DNA from: Streptomyces minutiscleroticus
GTDB lineage: Bacteria; Actinomycetota; Actinomycetes; Streptomycetales; Streptomycetaceae
Length of the DNA stretch: 64,000 nt
Assembly (NCBI RefSeq): GCF_014650875.1
Contig: NZ_BMVU01000010.1
Coordinates: forward strand, 62,001 to 126,000
Reading direction: 5' to 3'
Made by a program: the position numbers and the translations under genes. The notes under the pieces are model-generated. The model did not search any database and had not been told where the DNA came from. It was given only the letters and a program-made list of their open reading frames with translations. Every line of letters begins with the position of its first letter. The stretch's first letter is position 1. This document shows, one piece after another, positions 35,191 to 45,887 of this stretch.

Positions 35191-35991
35191 ATGACCGGAC
35201 CCGACGCGGCGCCCACCCTGACGGACCCCGGCCGGCCCCACCCGGCACGGGTCTACGACTGGTGGCTCGGCGGCAAGGACAACTACCCGGTGGACGAGGA
35301 GCTGGGCCGGGGCATCCTCGCCGCGGACCCGACGGTCCGGCGGGGCGCCCGCGCCAACCGCCGGTTCATGCTGCGCGCGACCCGTGCGCTCGCCGAGGGC
35401 GGCATCCGCCAGTTCCTCGACATAGGCACCGGCATCCCGACCGAGCCGAACCTCCACCAGGCCGCCCAGGAGGCGGTACCCGAGGCACGGGTGGTGTACG
35501 CCGACAACGACCCCGTCGTGCTGCGCCACGCCCAGGCGCTGCTGCGCGGCTCCCCGCAGGGCAGGACCGACTACGTGCACGCGGACGTCCGCGACCCGGA
35601 GACGATCCTGCGGTCGGCCGCCGAGACGCTGGACCTCGACCGGCCGGTCGCGCTCTCCCTGGTCGCGCTGACGCACTACCTGGCGGCCGACGAGGACGAC
35701 GCGTACGGGCTGCTGGGACGGTACATGGACGCGCTCGCGCCGGGCAGCTGCCTGGTCCTGTCCCAGGTGACCCAGGACCTGGCGCCGGAGAGGATGGCGA
35801 AGGTGACGGAGCTGTTCCGCCGGGGCGGCACCCCCTTCTTCCCGCGCTCGCACACCGAGGTGTCCCGCTTCTTCGACGGCCTGCACCTGCTGGACCCCGG
35901 CGTCGTCCCGGTCCTCGAATGGCGCCCGGGGCCGGAGGACCCGGCCGAGGAGCCGGTCCCGGTCTACGCGGCGGTGGGCCGCAAGCCCTGA
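35191..35991 (+). CDS. SAM-dependent methyltransferase, DUF574 family
   Basis: The 266-residue protein has the DUF574 opening HPARVYDWWLGGKDNYPVDE, motif I FLDIGTGIPTEPNLHQ and an Asp in VVYADNDP that contacts the ribose of SAM. These proteins are numerous in Streptomyces and often sit next to XRE/DUF5753 regulators, as here (143 bp downstream). Their substrates are unknown. The ATG follows AGGAG at nine bases. Confidence 0.92.
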   Translation: MTGPDAAPTLTDPGRPHPARVYDWWLGGKDNYPVDEELGRGILAADPTVRRGARANRRFMLRATRALAEGGIRQFLDIGTGIPTEPNLHQAAQEAVPEARVVYADNDPVVLRHAQALLRGSPQGRTDYVHADVRDPETILRSAAETLDLDRPVALSLVALTHYLAADEDDAYGLLGRYMDALAPGSCLVLSQVTQDLAPERMAKVTELFRRGGTPFFPRSHTEVSRFFDGLHLLDPGVVPVLEWRPGPEDPAEEPVPVYAAVGRKP

Positions 35992-36258
35992 CGGCCCGGC
36001 CGCGCCGGGCGGCCCGGGCCCTCACGTCCCGGACGTCCCACCGGGAGGACCCGCGCGTCCCTGACGTCCCGCCGGGAGGGCCCGGGCGCCGCGCTGCCGG
36101 GGCCGTGCCCGGCGCGGGCGGCGCCGTCGGGCCCGGTTCCGCGAAGGGCCCGGCACCCGGCCGGTGCGCGCGGACGGCGGTGCCCGGCTCGGGGCGTGCC
36201 GGGGAGGCCGCACCGGTGCGGAGGGCGTGCGCAAGGTCCCGGCGGCCGGGCCCGTCCG

Positions 36259-38154
<1,896 letters not shown>

Positions 38155-38189
38155 GTCCCTCCCCTTCCGCCCGGGTTCTTCCGCCCTCC

Positions 38190-38219
38190 AGCACAAAACT
38201 TGAGCGCGTCGATGTCAAT
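38190..38219 (-). promoter_or_regulatory. Promoter of the dnaK paralogue with HAIR-like half-site
   Basis: On the minus strand TTGACA (38213-38218) and TGTGCT (38190-38195) are 17 bp apart, a good -35 with a weak -10. On the plus strand CTTGAGC-N7-TGTCAAT (38199-38219) resembles the HspR operator CTTGAGT-N7-ACTCAAG: 6 of 7 bases in one arm and 4 of 7 in the other. HspR control would make the gene heat-inducible. Confidence 0.5.
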
Positions 38220-38394
38220 GGGCGCCGGGGGCGGCGGGCGCACAACCGGCCGCCGCGGAACACGTACCGGGGTGCGGACGCGCGACCGGCCGCCGTGCGG
38301 GCACGCGGGTGTGCGGGCGGCGCGCGGCGGCCGGTCCGTGGCGCGGTCCCGCCGGCGGGCGCACCCGAGGGGGCGCGCCGGCCGGCGGGAGGCG

Positions 38395-38820
38395 TCAGGC
38401 GAGCTTGGCCGACAGGGTGATCGTCGTGCCGGACAGGGCCTGGCTGACCGGGCAGTTGGCCTTGGCGTCCTCCGCCGCGGCGACGAACCCGTCGTTGTCG
38501 AGGCCCGGGACGGTGCCCTCGACGGTGAGGTGGATGCCGGTGATGCCCTCACCCGGCTGGAACGTCACGTCGGCGGAGGTGACGAGCTTGGTGGGCGGGT
38601 TGCCCGCCTTGGCCAGGCCGTTCGACAGCGCCATGGAGAAGCAGCTGGAGTGGGCGGCGGCGATCAGCTCCTCGGGGCTGGTCCTGCCGTTCGCCTGCTC
38701 GGCGCGCGACGGCCACGACACCGGCTGCTCACCGATGCCGGAGGAGTCGAAGGTGACGACGCCGTTGCCCTTGAGGAGGTCGCCTTCCCAGACGGTGTGT
38801 GCGGAGCGCGTGGTGGCCAC
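38395..38820 (-). CDS. OsmC-family peroxiredoxin
   Basis: The 141-residue protein has the two redox cysteines of the family, Cys60 in AAAHSSCFSMAL and Cys123 in NCPVSQALSG, with the standard length. OsmC proteins reduce organic hydroperoxides with a dithiol donor and are induced by osmotic stress. The start is a GTG at 38820 seven bases after AAGGA. Confidence 0.93.
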   Translation of the reverse strand: MATTRSAHTVWEGDLLKGNGVVTFDSSGIGEQPVSWPSRAEQANGRTSPEELIAAAHSSCFSMALSNGLAKAGNPPTKLVTSADVTFQPGEGITGIHLTVEGTVPGLDNDGFVAAAEDAKANCPVSQALSGTTITLSAKLA

Positions 38821-38999
38821 GTGTGATCCTTTCCTTTTCCTGGTCCAGTCGGACCTGTCGCCAGGTTCCGTGGAACCCATCCGATCACACCCGGCCCCGG
38901 CGTACTCGCAGGACCGGCCCACTACGGGTGAACGGAGGCCGTACCGCGGCCGACGGAGGAACCGGCTCCGGACACCGGCCCGGGTTCCGGACACCGGAC

Positions 39000-39066
39000 G
39001 GGACCGGCTCCCGGGCACGGGACCGGCTCCACGTACCAGGTCTGGTCCCGAGCACGGGACCGGCTC
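39000..39066. repeat. GGGACCGGCTC repeat, three copies
   Basis: The 11-mer occurs at 39000, 39019 and 39056, with related ACCGGCTCCGG and CCGGACACCGG units upstream from 38960. The block fills the right part of the 262-bp gap between osmC and the phosphodiesterase gene stop. I see no gene. Confidence 0.7.
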
Positions 39067-39082
39067 GACGCACCGGGCCGGC

Positions 39083-41164
39083 TCAGGCTGCCTGCCGGCC
39101 GTTGTCGTGGTCCGGGGCCAGCGGGACCTGCGGGCCCGCGGACTCGCGCAGCCAGCGGCGCAGCACGCGGTGCACCTGCTCGGCGCCGACCAGTTCCTCC
39201 CCCTCCCGCACCGGCGCGGACAGCGCGAGGGGCGACAGCAGGAACGGGCGGCCCTGGGCGCCGCCGAGGCCGCCGTGCGAGCCGATCTGCTCCTCGAAGG
39301 CCAGCACCTCGCCCTCGGCCGGGTCGTACCAGGAGTTGACCATGATGTCGGCGGTGTGCGGGAAGGTGTGGGTGCGGCGCACGGCGTCGGCGGCCCCGGG
39401 ACCGAAGCCGTCGAGCGGCCCGGAGCCGTCCACGAGGTCGGCCACGGGCACCTCGGCCCCGTGCGCGCCGAGCACCACGCCCCCGTGCCGCTCGCTGCGC
39501 ACGAGCAGGAAGCCGATGCCCGGGTGGTTGGCGAGGGTGGACAGCAGCGCCGGGTGGCGGGCGTCGATCTCCTCGCGGGTCATCCGGTGGTGCACGTCCG
39601 GGAAGGAGACCAGGCCGAGGTTGCCGGAGGCCAGCACGACGGGTTCGGAGCCGTGCACCCGGGGGTGCTGCGCGCCGTTCTCCTCCACCGGCCGGCGCAG
39701 CGCGGCGCGCACCGTCGCCCGCGCCTCGGCGCCGCTGTGGGTGCGCTGCACCTTGCGCGGCACGGGCAGTCCGCAGCCGGCCCGGACCAGTTCGCCCAGT
39801 TCCAGGCCGTAGCGCGCGCGGAAGGTCTCGCCTGGGCTCTGCCCGTGGTCGGACAGCACGACGATGCGGTACGCGCGCGGGGCGTGCTCGGCGACCTTCG
39901 CCAGGAGCGCCAGCGAGCGGTCGAGCCGCTCCAGCACCTTCTGCGCGTCCCGGCTCAGCGGACCGGAGTGGTGCGCCACCTCGTCGTACGCCACCAGGTC
40001 CGCGTAGACGGCGGTGCGTCCGGCGAGCATGTCCCCGATCACCGCCGCGACCACGACGTCCCGCTCCACGACGGTGGCGAAGGCCCGGATGAACGGGTAC
40101 AGCCCGCCGCGCCCCACGCGGGGGCGCTGCTTGCGCAGGCGGGCGCGGGTGGACTGCCCGATCTCGCGGCCGACCTCGGCGACGAAGGACATCGCGGTGC
40201 GCACGGCGTTGGCGGGGTCGGAGAAGTAGGCGAAGTACCCGGCGCGGGAGCGGTTCCCCCTGCCGCGCCGGGCCGCCACCGAGAGCACCAGGGCGAGTTC
40301 CTCGGCGCCGCCGCCGAACAGGTTGCCCCGGCTGGCGCCGTCCAGGGTGAGCAGGCCGCCGTCGCCGGTGCGCTCGACGGCGCGGCGCTGGAGCTCGGCG
40401 GCGCTGGAGGGCCGGTTGGAGACCATGACCTCCCCGCGGTCCTTCTCGTACCAGCGGAAGGCGGGCACGTCCTCATTGGAGCCGTGCAGGATGCCCAGCT
40501 GGCTGGCGCCGGTCTGGCTGGACCAGTCGGTGCGCCAGGGGGTCAGCCGGTGGGTGGGGCGGTCGCCGAGCCAGCCGCGGACGGTGGGCATCAGGCCGCG
40601 GTCCACGGCGTCCAGCAGGACGTCGTGGCCGACGCCGTCGAGCTGGAGGAAGACCGTGCCCGGGGTCGGCACGCCGTCGGGGACGGCGCGGCGCCGCCGG
40701 TCGGAGAGCCGGTAGAGCCTGCGCCGGTAGGCGTCGTCGTCGCGCACCGTGAGCGCGCCGCCGGTGGCGGAGGCGACGGCGGACATCACGGCGGCGACGG
40801 CCACGGCCGTCTCCGGGGCGGCCTCACCGCGCCCCGAGGGGTTGAGGTGCAGCGCGAGCAGCAGCAGGGAGCCGTTGAGGAAGAAGACGAGCAGGCCGAG
40901 GACGAGGGCGGGCACGAGGAGCAGCAGCCGCACCAGCAGCGGCCACACGAGCGAGGAGAGCACGCCGAAGGCCCCGGCCCCGAACGCCGCGGTGACGGCG
41001 ATGTCCGTGGCGCTGTCCTCGTTCTCGGCCTGCAGCCGGAAGTCCGGCAGGATCCCGGCGAGCACGAGCATCGTGACGGTGGACACCGCCCACACGGCGA
41101 CGCTGCGCCACACCCCGCTGGCGACTCTGCGCCATCGCCCTTCACCCACGCCGGTCCACCTCAC
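39083..41164 (-). CDS. Membrane-anchored phosphodiesterase/alkaline phosphatase superfamily protein
   Basis: The 693-residue protein begins with a holin-like membrane part of four helices (about 20-130: VWAVSTVTMLVLAGILPDF and LLVFFLNGSLLLLALHL). The rest is a type I phosphodiesterase/nucleotide pyrophosphatase domain: VFLQLDGVGHDVL with the first metal Asp, a nucleophile Ser/Thr region near TDWSSQTGASQLGILHG, DLVAYDEVAHHSG and VVLSDHGQSPG with metal ligands, and a late His in EQIGSHGG. It could hydrolyse nucleotides or lipid-linked phosphates. A GTG at 41164 with AGGAG eight bases upstream is the best start; an earlier in-frame GTG at 41203 is possible. Confidence 0.9.
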   Translation of the reverse strand: MRWTGVGEGRWRRVASGVWRSVAVWAVSTVTMLVLAGILPDFRLQAENEDSATDIAVTAAFGAGAFGVLSSLVWPLLVRLLLLVPALVLGLLVFFLNGSLLLLALHLNPSGRGEAAPETAVAVAAVMSAVASATGGALTVRDDDAYRRRLYRLSDRRRRAVPDGVPTPGTVFLQLDGVGHDVLLDAVDRGLMPTVRGWLGDRPTHRLTPWRTDWSSQTGASQLGILHGSNEDVPAFRWYEKDRGEVMVSNRPSSAAELQRRAVERTGDGGLLTLDGASRGNLFGGGAEELALVLSVAARRGRGNRSRAGYFAYFSDPANAVRTAMSFVAEVGREIGQSTRARLRKQRPRVGRGGLYPFIRAFATVVERDVVVAAVIGDMLAGRTAVYADLVAYDEVAHHSGPLSRDAQKVLERLDRSLALLAKVAEHAPRAYRIVVLSDHGQSPGETFRARYGLELGELVRAGCGLPVPRKVQRTHSGAEARATVRAALRRPVEENGAQHPRVHGSEPVVLASGNLGLVSFPDVHHRMTREEIDARHPALLSTLANHPGIGFLLVRSERHGGVVLGAHGAEVPVADLVDGSGPLDGFGPGAADAVRRTHTFPHTADIMVNSWYDPAEGEVLAFEEQIGSHGGLGGAQGRPFLLSPLALSAPVREGEELVGAEQVHRVLRRWLRESAGPQVPLAPDHDNGRQAA

Positions 41165-41270
41165 GTTCAGCACTCCTGGCCCGGCCTGCGGGCCGCTCCC
41201 CACCTTGTCACACAGTGTGAACGAGTCCGCCGCGCGCCCGGCGCAGCGGCGCAGCGGCGCACGGCGGGTG

Positions 41271-41705
41271 TCAGCGGCCGTCGTAGCCGGCCGTGGGCAT
41301 GGACAGCCGGCGGTGCACGCAGGCCTTCATCCGGGCGTCGTACGCCGGTTCCGCGCGGCCGACCGTCTCGACGCGCACCCCGCGGCGGGCGCACTCGGCG
41401 GTGAACTCGTCGACGGAGGCGAGCGCCCGCTCCAGGACCCGGCGGCTGGGGGCGACGAACAGGTCGACGAGGCCCGCCTCGACGTCCTCCCACAGCGCGC
41501 CGTGGTCGGGGCGCAGTCCGCGGACGAGGAGTTCCCGCGTCACCACGTAGCCGTGCTCCGCGGCCCAGCGCGCGCACATCGCGTGCTGGCTGCGGGAGTC
41601 GACGAGGAAGGGCTCGGCGTCCAGCTCCTCCAGGGGCGTCAGGCTGGCGATGGCCGTGACGCGGAGCGGGCCGGGCAGGCCGGAGGCCGTACGCGCGTCC
41701 GTCAT
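41271..41705 (-). CDS. Serine-recombinase-like domain protein lacking the catalytic serine motif
   Basis: The 144-residue protein resembles the N-terminal resolvase fold: SRSQHAMCARWAAEHGYVV, then WEDVEAGLVDLFVAPSRRVL and a late ECARRGVRVETVG follow the usual order of helix, strand and helix. The canonical R-x-S catalytic strand (as in YxRVSxxxQ) is replaced by PFLVDSRSQ, and there is no DNA-binding C-terminal part. It is therefore probably a domesticated protein, not an active recombinase. It diverges from the metallo-hydrolase gene with an 83-bp shared gap. Confidence 0.65.
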   Translation of the reverse strand: MTDARTASGLPGPLRVTAIASLTPLEELDAEPFLVDSRSQHAMCARWAAEHGYVVTRELLVRGLRPDHGALWEDVEAGLVDLFVAPSRRVLERALASVDEFTAECARRGVRVETVGRAEPAYDARMKACVHRRLSMPTAGYDGR

Positions 41706-41788
41706 GACGTGTCTCTCACCTCCGGGTTCCGCCGCCGACCCTACTCCTGCCCGTAGGCTCGGGGGAGTCGCACGAAGGAGGCAAAGGG

Positions 41789-42562
41789 GTGCCGGTGGAG
41801 GTCACCTGGTGGGGTCATGCCACCTGCACGGTCGAGGATTCCGGCTGCCGAGTGCTCACGGACCCGCTGTTCGCCCGAAGACTCGCGCATCTGCGCAGAC
41901 GGCGGGGGGCACCGCCCCCGCCCGAGGCGACGGTCGCGGACGTGGCGCTCGTCTCGCATCTGCACGCCGACCACCTGCACCTTCCGTCCCTGTCCCGGCT
42001 CGCGCCCGGCACGCCGCTGCTGGTGCCGCGCGGCGCCGGGCGGGCGGTGCCGGGGCTGCGGCGCCTCGACCGGCTGCGGATCACGGAGGTGGAGCCGGGC
42101 GACGAGGTGCGCATCGGCGGCCTGGCCGTCCGCGTCGTGTCCGCGCACCACGACGGACGGCGGCTGCCGGTCGGCCGGCACCGCTGCCCCGCCCTGGGCT
42201 TCGTCCTGGAGGGCGAGGCGCGGACGTACTTCGCCGGGGACACCGGGCTCTTCGAGTCGATGGCCGACGAGGTCGGGGCGGTCGACGTGGCGCTGCTGCC
42301 GGTCGGCGGCTGGGGCCCGCACCTGGGCGAGGGGCACCTGGACGCCGGGCGCGCGGTCGAGGCGCTGACCCGGCTGAAGCCGCGCAGCGCGGTGCCGGTG
42401 CACTACGGCACGTACTGGCCGATCGGCATGGACGCCGTGCGCCCCCACGAATTCCACGCGCCCGGCGACGAGTTCGTGCGCCTGGCGGCGCAGCACGCGC
42501 CCGGTGTGGCCGTGCACCGCCTCGGGCACGGCGAGACGATACGGCCGGAGGTCGCCCGGTGA
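41789..42562 (+). CDS. MBL-fold metallo-hydrolase (UlaG-like)
   Basis: The 257-residue protein has the zinc motif SHLHADHLH (His57, His59, Asp61, His62), further ligands in YFAGDTGLF and VPVHYGT. The start is a GTG eight bases after AAGGAGG. Its TGA overlaps the GTG of the DedA-family gene as GTGA, so the two are coupled. UlaG-like enzymes cleave lactones or phosphoesters; the substrate is unknown. Confidence 0.92.
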   Translation: MPVEVTWWGHATCTVEDSGCRVLTDPLFARRLAHLRRRRGAPPPPEATVADVALVSHLHADHLHLPSLSRLAPGTPLLVPRGAGRAVPGLRRLDRLRITEVEPGDEVRIGGLAVRVVSAHHDGRRLPVGRHRCPALGFVLEGEARTYFAGDTGLFESMADEVGAVDVALLPVGGWGPHLGEGHLDAGRAVEALTRLKPRSAVPVHYGTYWPIGMDAVRPHEFHAPGDEFVRLAAQHAPGVAVHRLGHGETIRPEVAR

Positions 42563-43176
42563 CGTACCTGTCCGTCTCGACGGCCCCGACCGCCCTCACG
42601 CACCAGGCGCTGGGGTACCCCTCGTTGTTCCTGCTGGTGCTGATCGGCGCGCTGGTGCCGGTCGTGCCGACCGGCGCGCTGGTCAGCTCGGCCGCGGTGG
42701 TGGCCTGGCACCAGGCGCTGCCGTTCTCGCTGCTGCTGGTCTTCGTGGTGGCCGCGCTCGCGGCGTTCCTCGGCGACGTCGCGCTGTACTGGCTGGGCCG
42801 CCGGGGGCTGCACTCGAAGAACGGCTCGCGCTGGCTGGAGGCGATCCGCGACCGCGCGCCCGAGGAGCGGCTCGAACAGGCCCAGGGCAAGCTCACCGAG
42901 CACGGGGTGGCGGTGCTGGTCCTGTCCCGGCTCGTGCCGGCCGGCCGCATCCCGGTGATGCTGGCCTGCCTGCTGGCCGAGTGGCCGCTGCGCCGCTTCG
43001 CCCGCGGCGACGTGCCCGCCTGCCTGGCCTGGGTGGTGACGTACCAGCTGATCGGCATCCTCGGCGGCTCGCTGTTCAAGGAGCCGTGGGAGGGCGTGGT
43101 GGCGGCCGTGCTGCTGACCGTGGCCGTCAGCGCGGCACCGAGCGTGTGGCGGAAGGTGCGCAGGCTCGCCGCCTAG
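42559..43176 (+). CDS. DedA-family membrane protein
   Basis: The 205-residue protein has four to five hydrophobic segments and the family motif around LSRLVPAGRIPVMLACLLAE. DedA proteins act as lipid flippases or proton-dependent transporters that recycle undecaprenyl phosphate or phospholipids. Compared with E. coli DedA, the first conserved helix-turn (ExxxPxxPGE) is divergent (LVPVVPTGALVSS). It is translationally coupled to the metallo-hydrolase. Confidence 0.88.
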   Translation: MTYLSVSTAPTALTHQALGYPSLFLLVLIGALVPVVPTGALVSSAAVVAWHQALPFSLLLVFVVAALAAFLGDVALYWLGRRGLHSKNGSRWLEAIRDRAPEERLEQAQGKLTEHGVAVLVLSRLVPAGRIPVMLACLLAEWPLRRFARGDVPACLAWVVTYQLIGILGGSLFKEPWEGVVAAVLLTVAVSAAPSVWRKVRRLAA

Positions 43177-43308
43177 GGCCGGCCCTTCACCCACGGCAGG
43201 GCCGCGGGGCCGCGGGGCCGCGCTGTGAACGGGCGGTGGCCGGGGGCGTGTCACGGGCGGGCGGGGGTGCTGTGCGTACGGCCGTGGCACGGACGGAGTG
43301 GATGGCGT

Positions 43309-43344
43309 GGACGGAGCGGGCCGGCGCGGACGGAGCGGGCCGGC
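43309..43344. repeat. 17-bp direct repeat in the gap between DedA and a metallo-hydrolase gene
   Basis: GGACGGAGCGGGCCGGC is repeated exactly at 43309-43325 and 43328-43344, two bases apart, with a related GGACGGAGTGGATGG just before. The 225-bp gap holds no visible gene. Confidence 0.8.
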
Positions 43345-43401
43345 CGCGATGTGCCGTCGGCCCGCTCCCTCCGCGCCGTTCTCTGCTTTCCGTCCGCGCC
43401 G

Positions 43402-44568
43402 TCAGTCCTCCAGGACGCGCGATCCGCCGACCGGCAGGTCCCAGAGGTCCTCACGGGGCAGGCCCGCCGCCTCCCAGGCCGCACGGACGCGGGTGAGCGG
43501 CTCCATGACCGGCTCGGCGGACAGGACGAACGTGCCCCAGTGCATGGGGGCCATCCGGCGCGCGCCCAGGTCCCGCGCGGCTCGGACCGCCTCCTCCGGG
43601 TCGCAGTGCACGTCCCGCAGCCACCAGCGCGGCTCGTACGCGCCGATGGGCAGCAGCGCCAGGTCGATGCCCGGGTAGCGCTCGCCGATGCGCGAGAACC
43701 AGTGGCCGTACCCGGTGTCGCCCGCGAAGTACACGCGCTGCCCGTCCGGGCCGGTGAGCACCCAGCCGCCCCACAGCGAGCGGCAGGTGTCGGTCAGGGT
43801 CCGCTTGGACCAGTGATGGGCGGGCACGAAGTCGAAGCGGACGCCCGCCCGCCGCCCGCCGTCGCCCGGGGCGACCCCGGCGTCGTCCTTCGCGGGCAGC
43901 TCGACCGCCTCCCACCAGTCCAGCTCGGTGACCCGGGTGAAGCGGCGGCGCCGGAACCAGCGGCCGAGCCCCGCCGGGACGAACACGGGCGTGTCGCGCG
44001 GGAGTCTGCGCAGGGTCGGCGCGTCCAGGTGGTCGTAGTGGTTGTGGCTGATGACCACCGCGTCGACGGGCGGGAGCGCGTCCCAGGGCACGCCGACGGG
44101 CGTGACGCGGGCCGGGGTGCCGAGGATGCGGCGCGACCACACGGGGTCGGTCAGCACGGTCAGGCCGCCTATGCTCACCACCCAGCTCGCGTGGCCGGCC
44201 CAGGTGACGGCGACCGTGCCCGCGTCCACGCGCGGCAGCGGGGCCGGCGCGTACGGCAGGCGCGGGACGTCGGCGAGGCCCTCGCGGTCCGGGCGCACGG
44301 CGCCCTCGCGGGCGAAGCGCGCGTAGCCCCGCAGCCCCGGCAGCGGCGTGGTCAGCCGGTCGGCGAAGGACCGCGGCCACAGGCGGTTCCCGCCCTGCGG
44401 AAGGGGGTCGGCGAGCGGCGGCGCGGCCGGGCGGGCGGCGGTGAGCAGGGGCGCGGCGGGAGCGCCGTCCGCCGTGGGAGGGGCGACGGGAGGGGACGCC
44501 GCGGAAGGGCCCGCGGCGGGGGCGGCCGCCGTGGTCTGCGTGGCCGGCTCGGACTGCTGCTGTGTCAT
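43402..44568 (-). CDS. MBL-fold metallo-hydrolase, NAPE-PLD/UlaG-like
   Basis: This 388-residue protein starts with a long Ala/Pro-rich segment of about 65 residues, then has a beta-lactamase fold with SHNHYDHLD, VPAHHWS, YFAGDTGYGHW and PMHWGTF. These are the zinc ligands of the NAPE-hydrolysing phospholipase D-like group. The ATG at 44568 overlaps the TGA of the upstream aminotransferase-like gene as ATGA, so the two are made together. Confidence 0.9.
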   Translation of the reverse strand: MTQQQSEPATQTTAAAPAAGPSAASPPVAPPTADGAPAAPLLTAARPAAPPLADPLPQGGNRLWPRSFADRLTTPLPGLRGYARFAREGAVRPDREGLADVPRLPYAPAPLPRVDAGTVAVTWAGHASWVVSIGGLTVLTDPVWSRRILGTPARVTPVGVPWDALPPVDAVVISHNHYDHLDAPTLRRLPRDTPVFVPAGLGRWFRRRRFTRVTELDWWEAVELPAKDDAGVAPGDGGRRAGVRFDFVPAHHWSKRTLTDTCRSLWGGWVLTGPDGQRVYFAGDTGYGHWFSRIGERYPGIDLALLPIGAYEPRWWLRDVHCDPEEAVRAARDLGARRMAPMHWGTFVLSAEPVMEPLTRVRAAWEAAGLPREDLWDLPVGGSRVLED

Positions 44569-45887
44569 CGGGGGGACTCCCATCGCCCGGCGTCGTCGCG
44601 TAGTTCGTCGAAGACCGCTGCCACCTGGGTCAACGCACGTCGTACATGGGGCAGTTCCAGGGGTGCGGGGGACATGAGGGAGGCCGTGCGCTCGCTGTCC
44701 GCCGCACCGAGGAACGGGCCGGTGGACAGCCGTACGCGCAGGGCGTCGAGGTCGTCGCAGAAGCGGTGGCCGCCGGGCACGGGCGTGCCGAGCCGGGCGG
44801 TCAGGTAGTCCTCGAGCTCCTGGGCGTCGTGCACGTCGCGGGCGGCGAGCGCGGGCCGCAGCGGGCCGAGGTCGGCGTACAGGTGGCGGCCCGCCCGCGG
44901 GGGCCGGGCCACGGCGCCCGCCGAGACGACGGTCCGGTGCAGGGCTGCGGCCACACGCCCGTGCAGCCGGGCCGCGGCGGCGCGTCGCGCGACGACGTCG
45001 CCGGGCTCGCCGAGCGCGTACGCGGCGGCCGCGGCGACCGGCGCGGCGACACCGGCGCCGGTCGCGGTGAGGACGTCGAGGACCCGGGCGCGCAGCCGGG
45101 CTCCGGCGGCGTCGCCGGGGAACCGGGCGACGGCGGCGGGCCAGCCGGGGGGAAGGTGGGCACCGGACAGGTCGGTGAGCACGGTGACCCGGTCCGGGAG
45201 CATCTCGGCGGGGCTCAGCAGCACCGTGTCGTGCTCCTGGTGCAGGGTGTCGCGCCAGGTCTCGTCGCTGACGACGTGCAGCCCCTCGCCCGCCGCGGCC
45301 TCCACGGTCTCGTGCAGCAGCTCGGGCGGCGCGACGGTCGCGGCGGGGTCGTCGGCCACGGACAGCACGAGCAGCCGCGGGTCGCCGCCCTCGGCGCGCA
45401 CCCGGCGCACCGTCTCCAGCAGGGCGTACGGGTCCGGGACGCCGCCGCACTCGGCGGGCGTCGCCGCGTGGAAGACGGCCCTGCCCAGCAGCCGCGCCTG
45501 GGGCTCCCACCAGGCGGCGCAGGGGCGGGGCAGCAGGACGTCGCCGCCGACGGCGGCGGTCAGGGCGAGCAGCAGGGCCGGGCCGCCGGACGCGGCGGCG
45601 GTCCGGTCGGGTTCGGTGGGCAGGCCGCGCCGCGCCCAGTAGGCGCAGGCGGCGTCCAGCAGGGCCCCCACGTCGCTGCGCGGCCGGCCGGGGACGCCGT
45701 CGGAGGGCCGGCCGCCCGGCACCGGGCCGCCGGCACCGCCCGTGCCGTCGGGCCCGCCGGTGCCGCCGATGCCCTCGGCGGACGCCGTGAGCGCGGCGGT
45801 GAGACCGGGCAGGACGGGCAGTCCCTGGTCCGGCAGCGGGGGGCCGTAGCGGACCGGGCCGTGCCCCTCCTGCTCCGTCCGCCGCAT
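44565..45887 (-). CDS. Aminotransferase class I/II-like protein without any lysine
   Basis: The 440-residue protein keeps the layout of fold-type I aminotransferases: a Gly-rich cofactor-phosphate region (TAAASGGPALLLALTAAVGG), HVVSDETWRD at the position of the Asp that holds the pyridine nitrogen (usually DExY), and a C-terminal Arg in LRVRLSTGPFLG. At the site of the PLP-binding lysine (normally SxSK), the sequence is LTDLSGAHLPPGW. I counted no lysine in the whole protein, so an internal aldimine with PLP is not possible. It is translationally coupled to a metallo-hydrolase. A regulatory, scaffold or ligand-binding role, or Lys-independent chemistry, are options. Confidence 0.85.
   Translation of the reverse strand: MRRTEQEGHGPVRYGPPLPDQGLPVLPGLTAALTASAEGIGGTGGPDGTGGAGGPVPGGRPSDGVPGRPRSDVGALLDAACAYWARRGLPTEPDRTAAASGGPALLLALTAAVGGDVLLPRPCAAWWEPQARLLGRAVFHAATPAECGGVPDPYALLETVRRVRAEGGDPRLLVLSVADDPAATVAPPELLHETVEAAAGEGLHVVSDETWRDTLHQEHDTVLLSPAEMLPDRVTVLTDLSGAHLPPGWPAAVARFPGDAAGARLRARVLDVLTATGAGVAAPVAAAAAYALGEPGDVVARRAAAARLHGRVAAALHRTVVSAGAVARPPRAGRHLYADLGPLRPALAARDVHDAQELEDYLTARLGTPVPGGHRFCDDLDALRVRLSTGPFLGAADSERTASLMSPAPLELPHVRRALTQVAAVFDELRDDAGRWESPR

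Noticed and set aside
41271..41705. Mobile element suggested by a recombinase-like protein
   Set aside because: The catalytic motif and DNA-binding domain are missing, and no inverted repeats or attachment duplication flank it.
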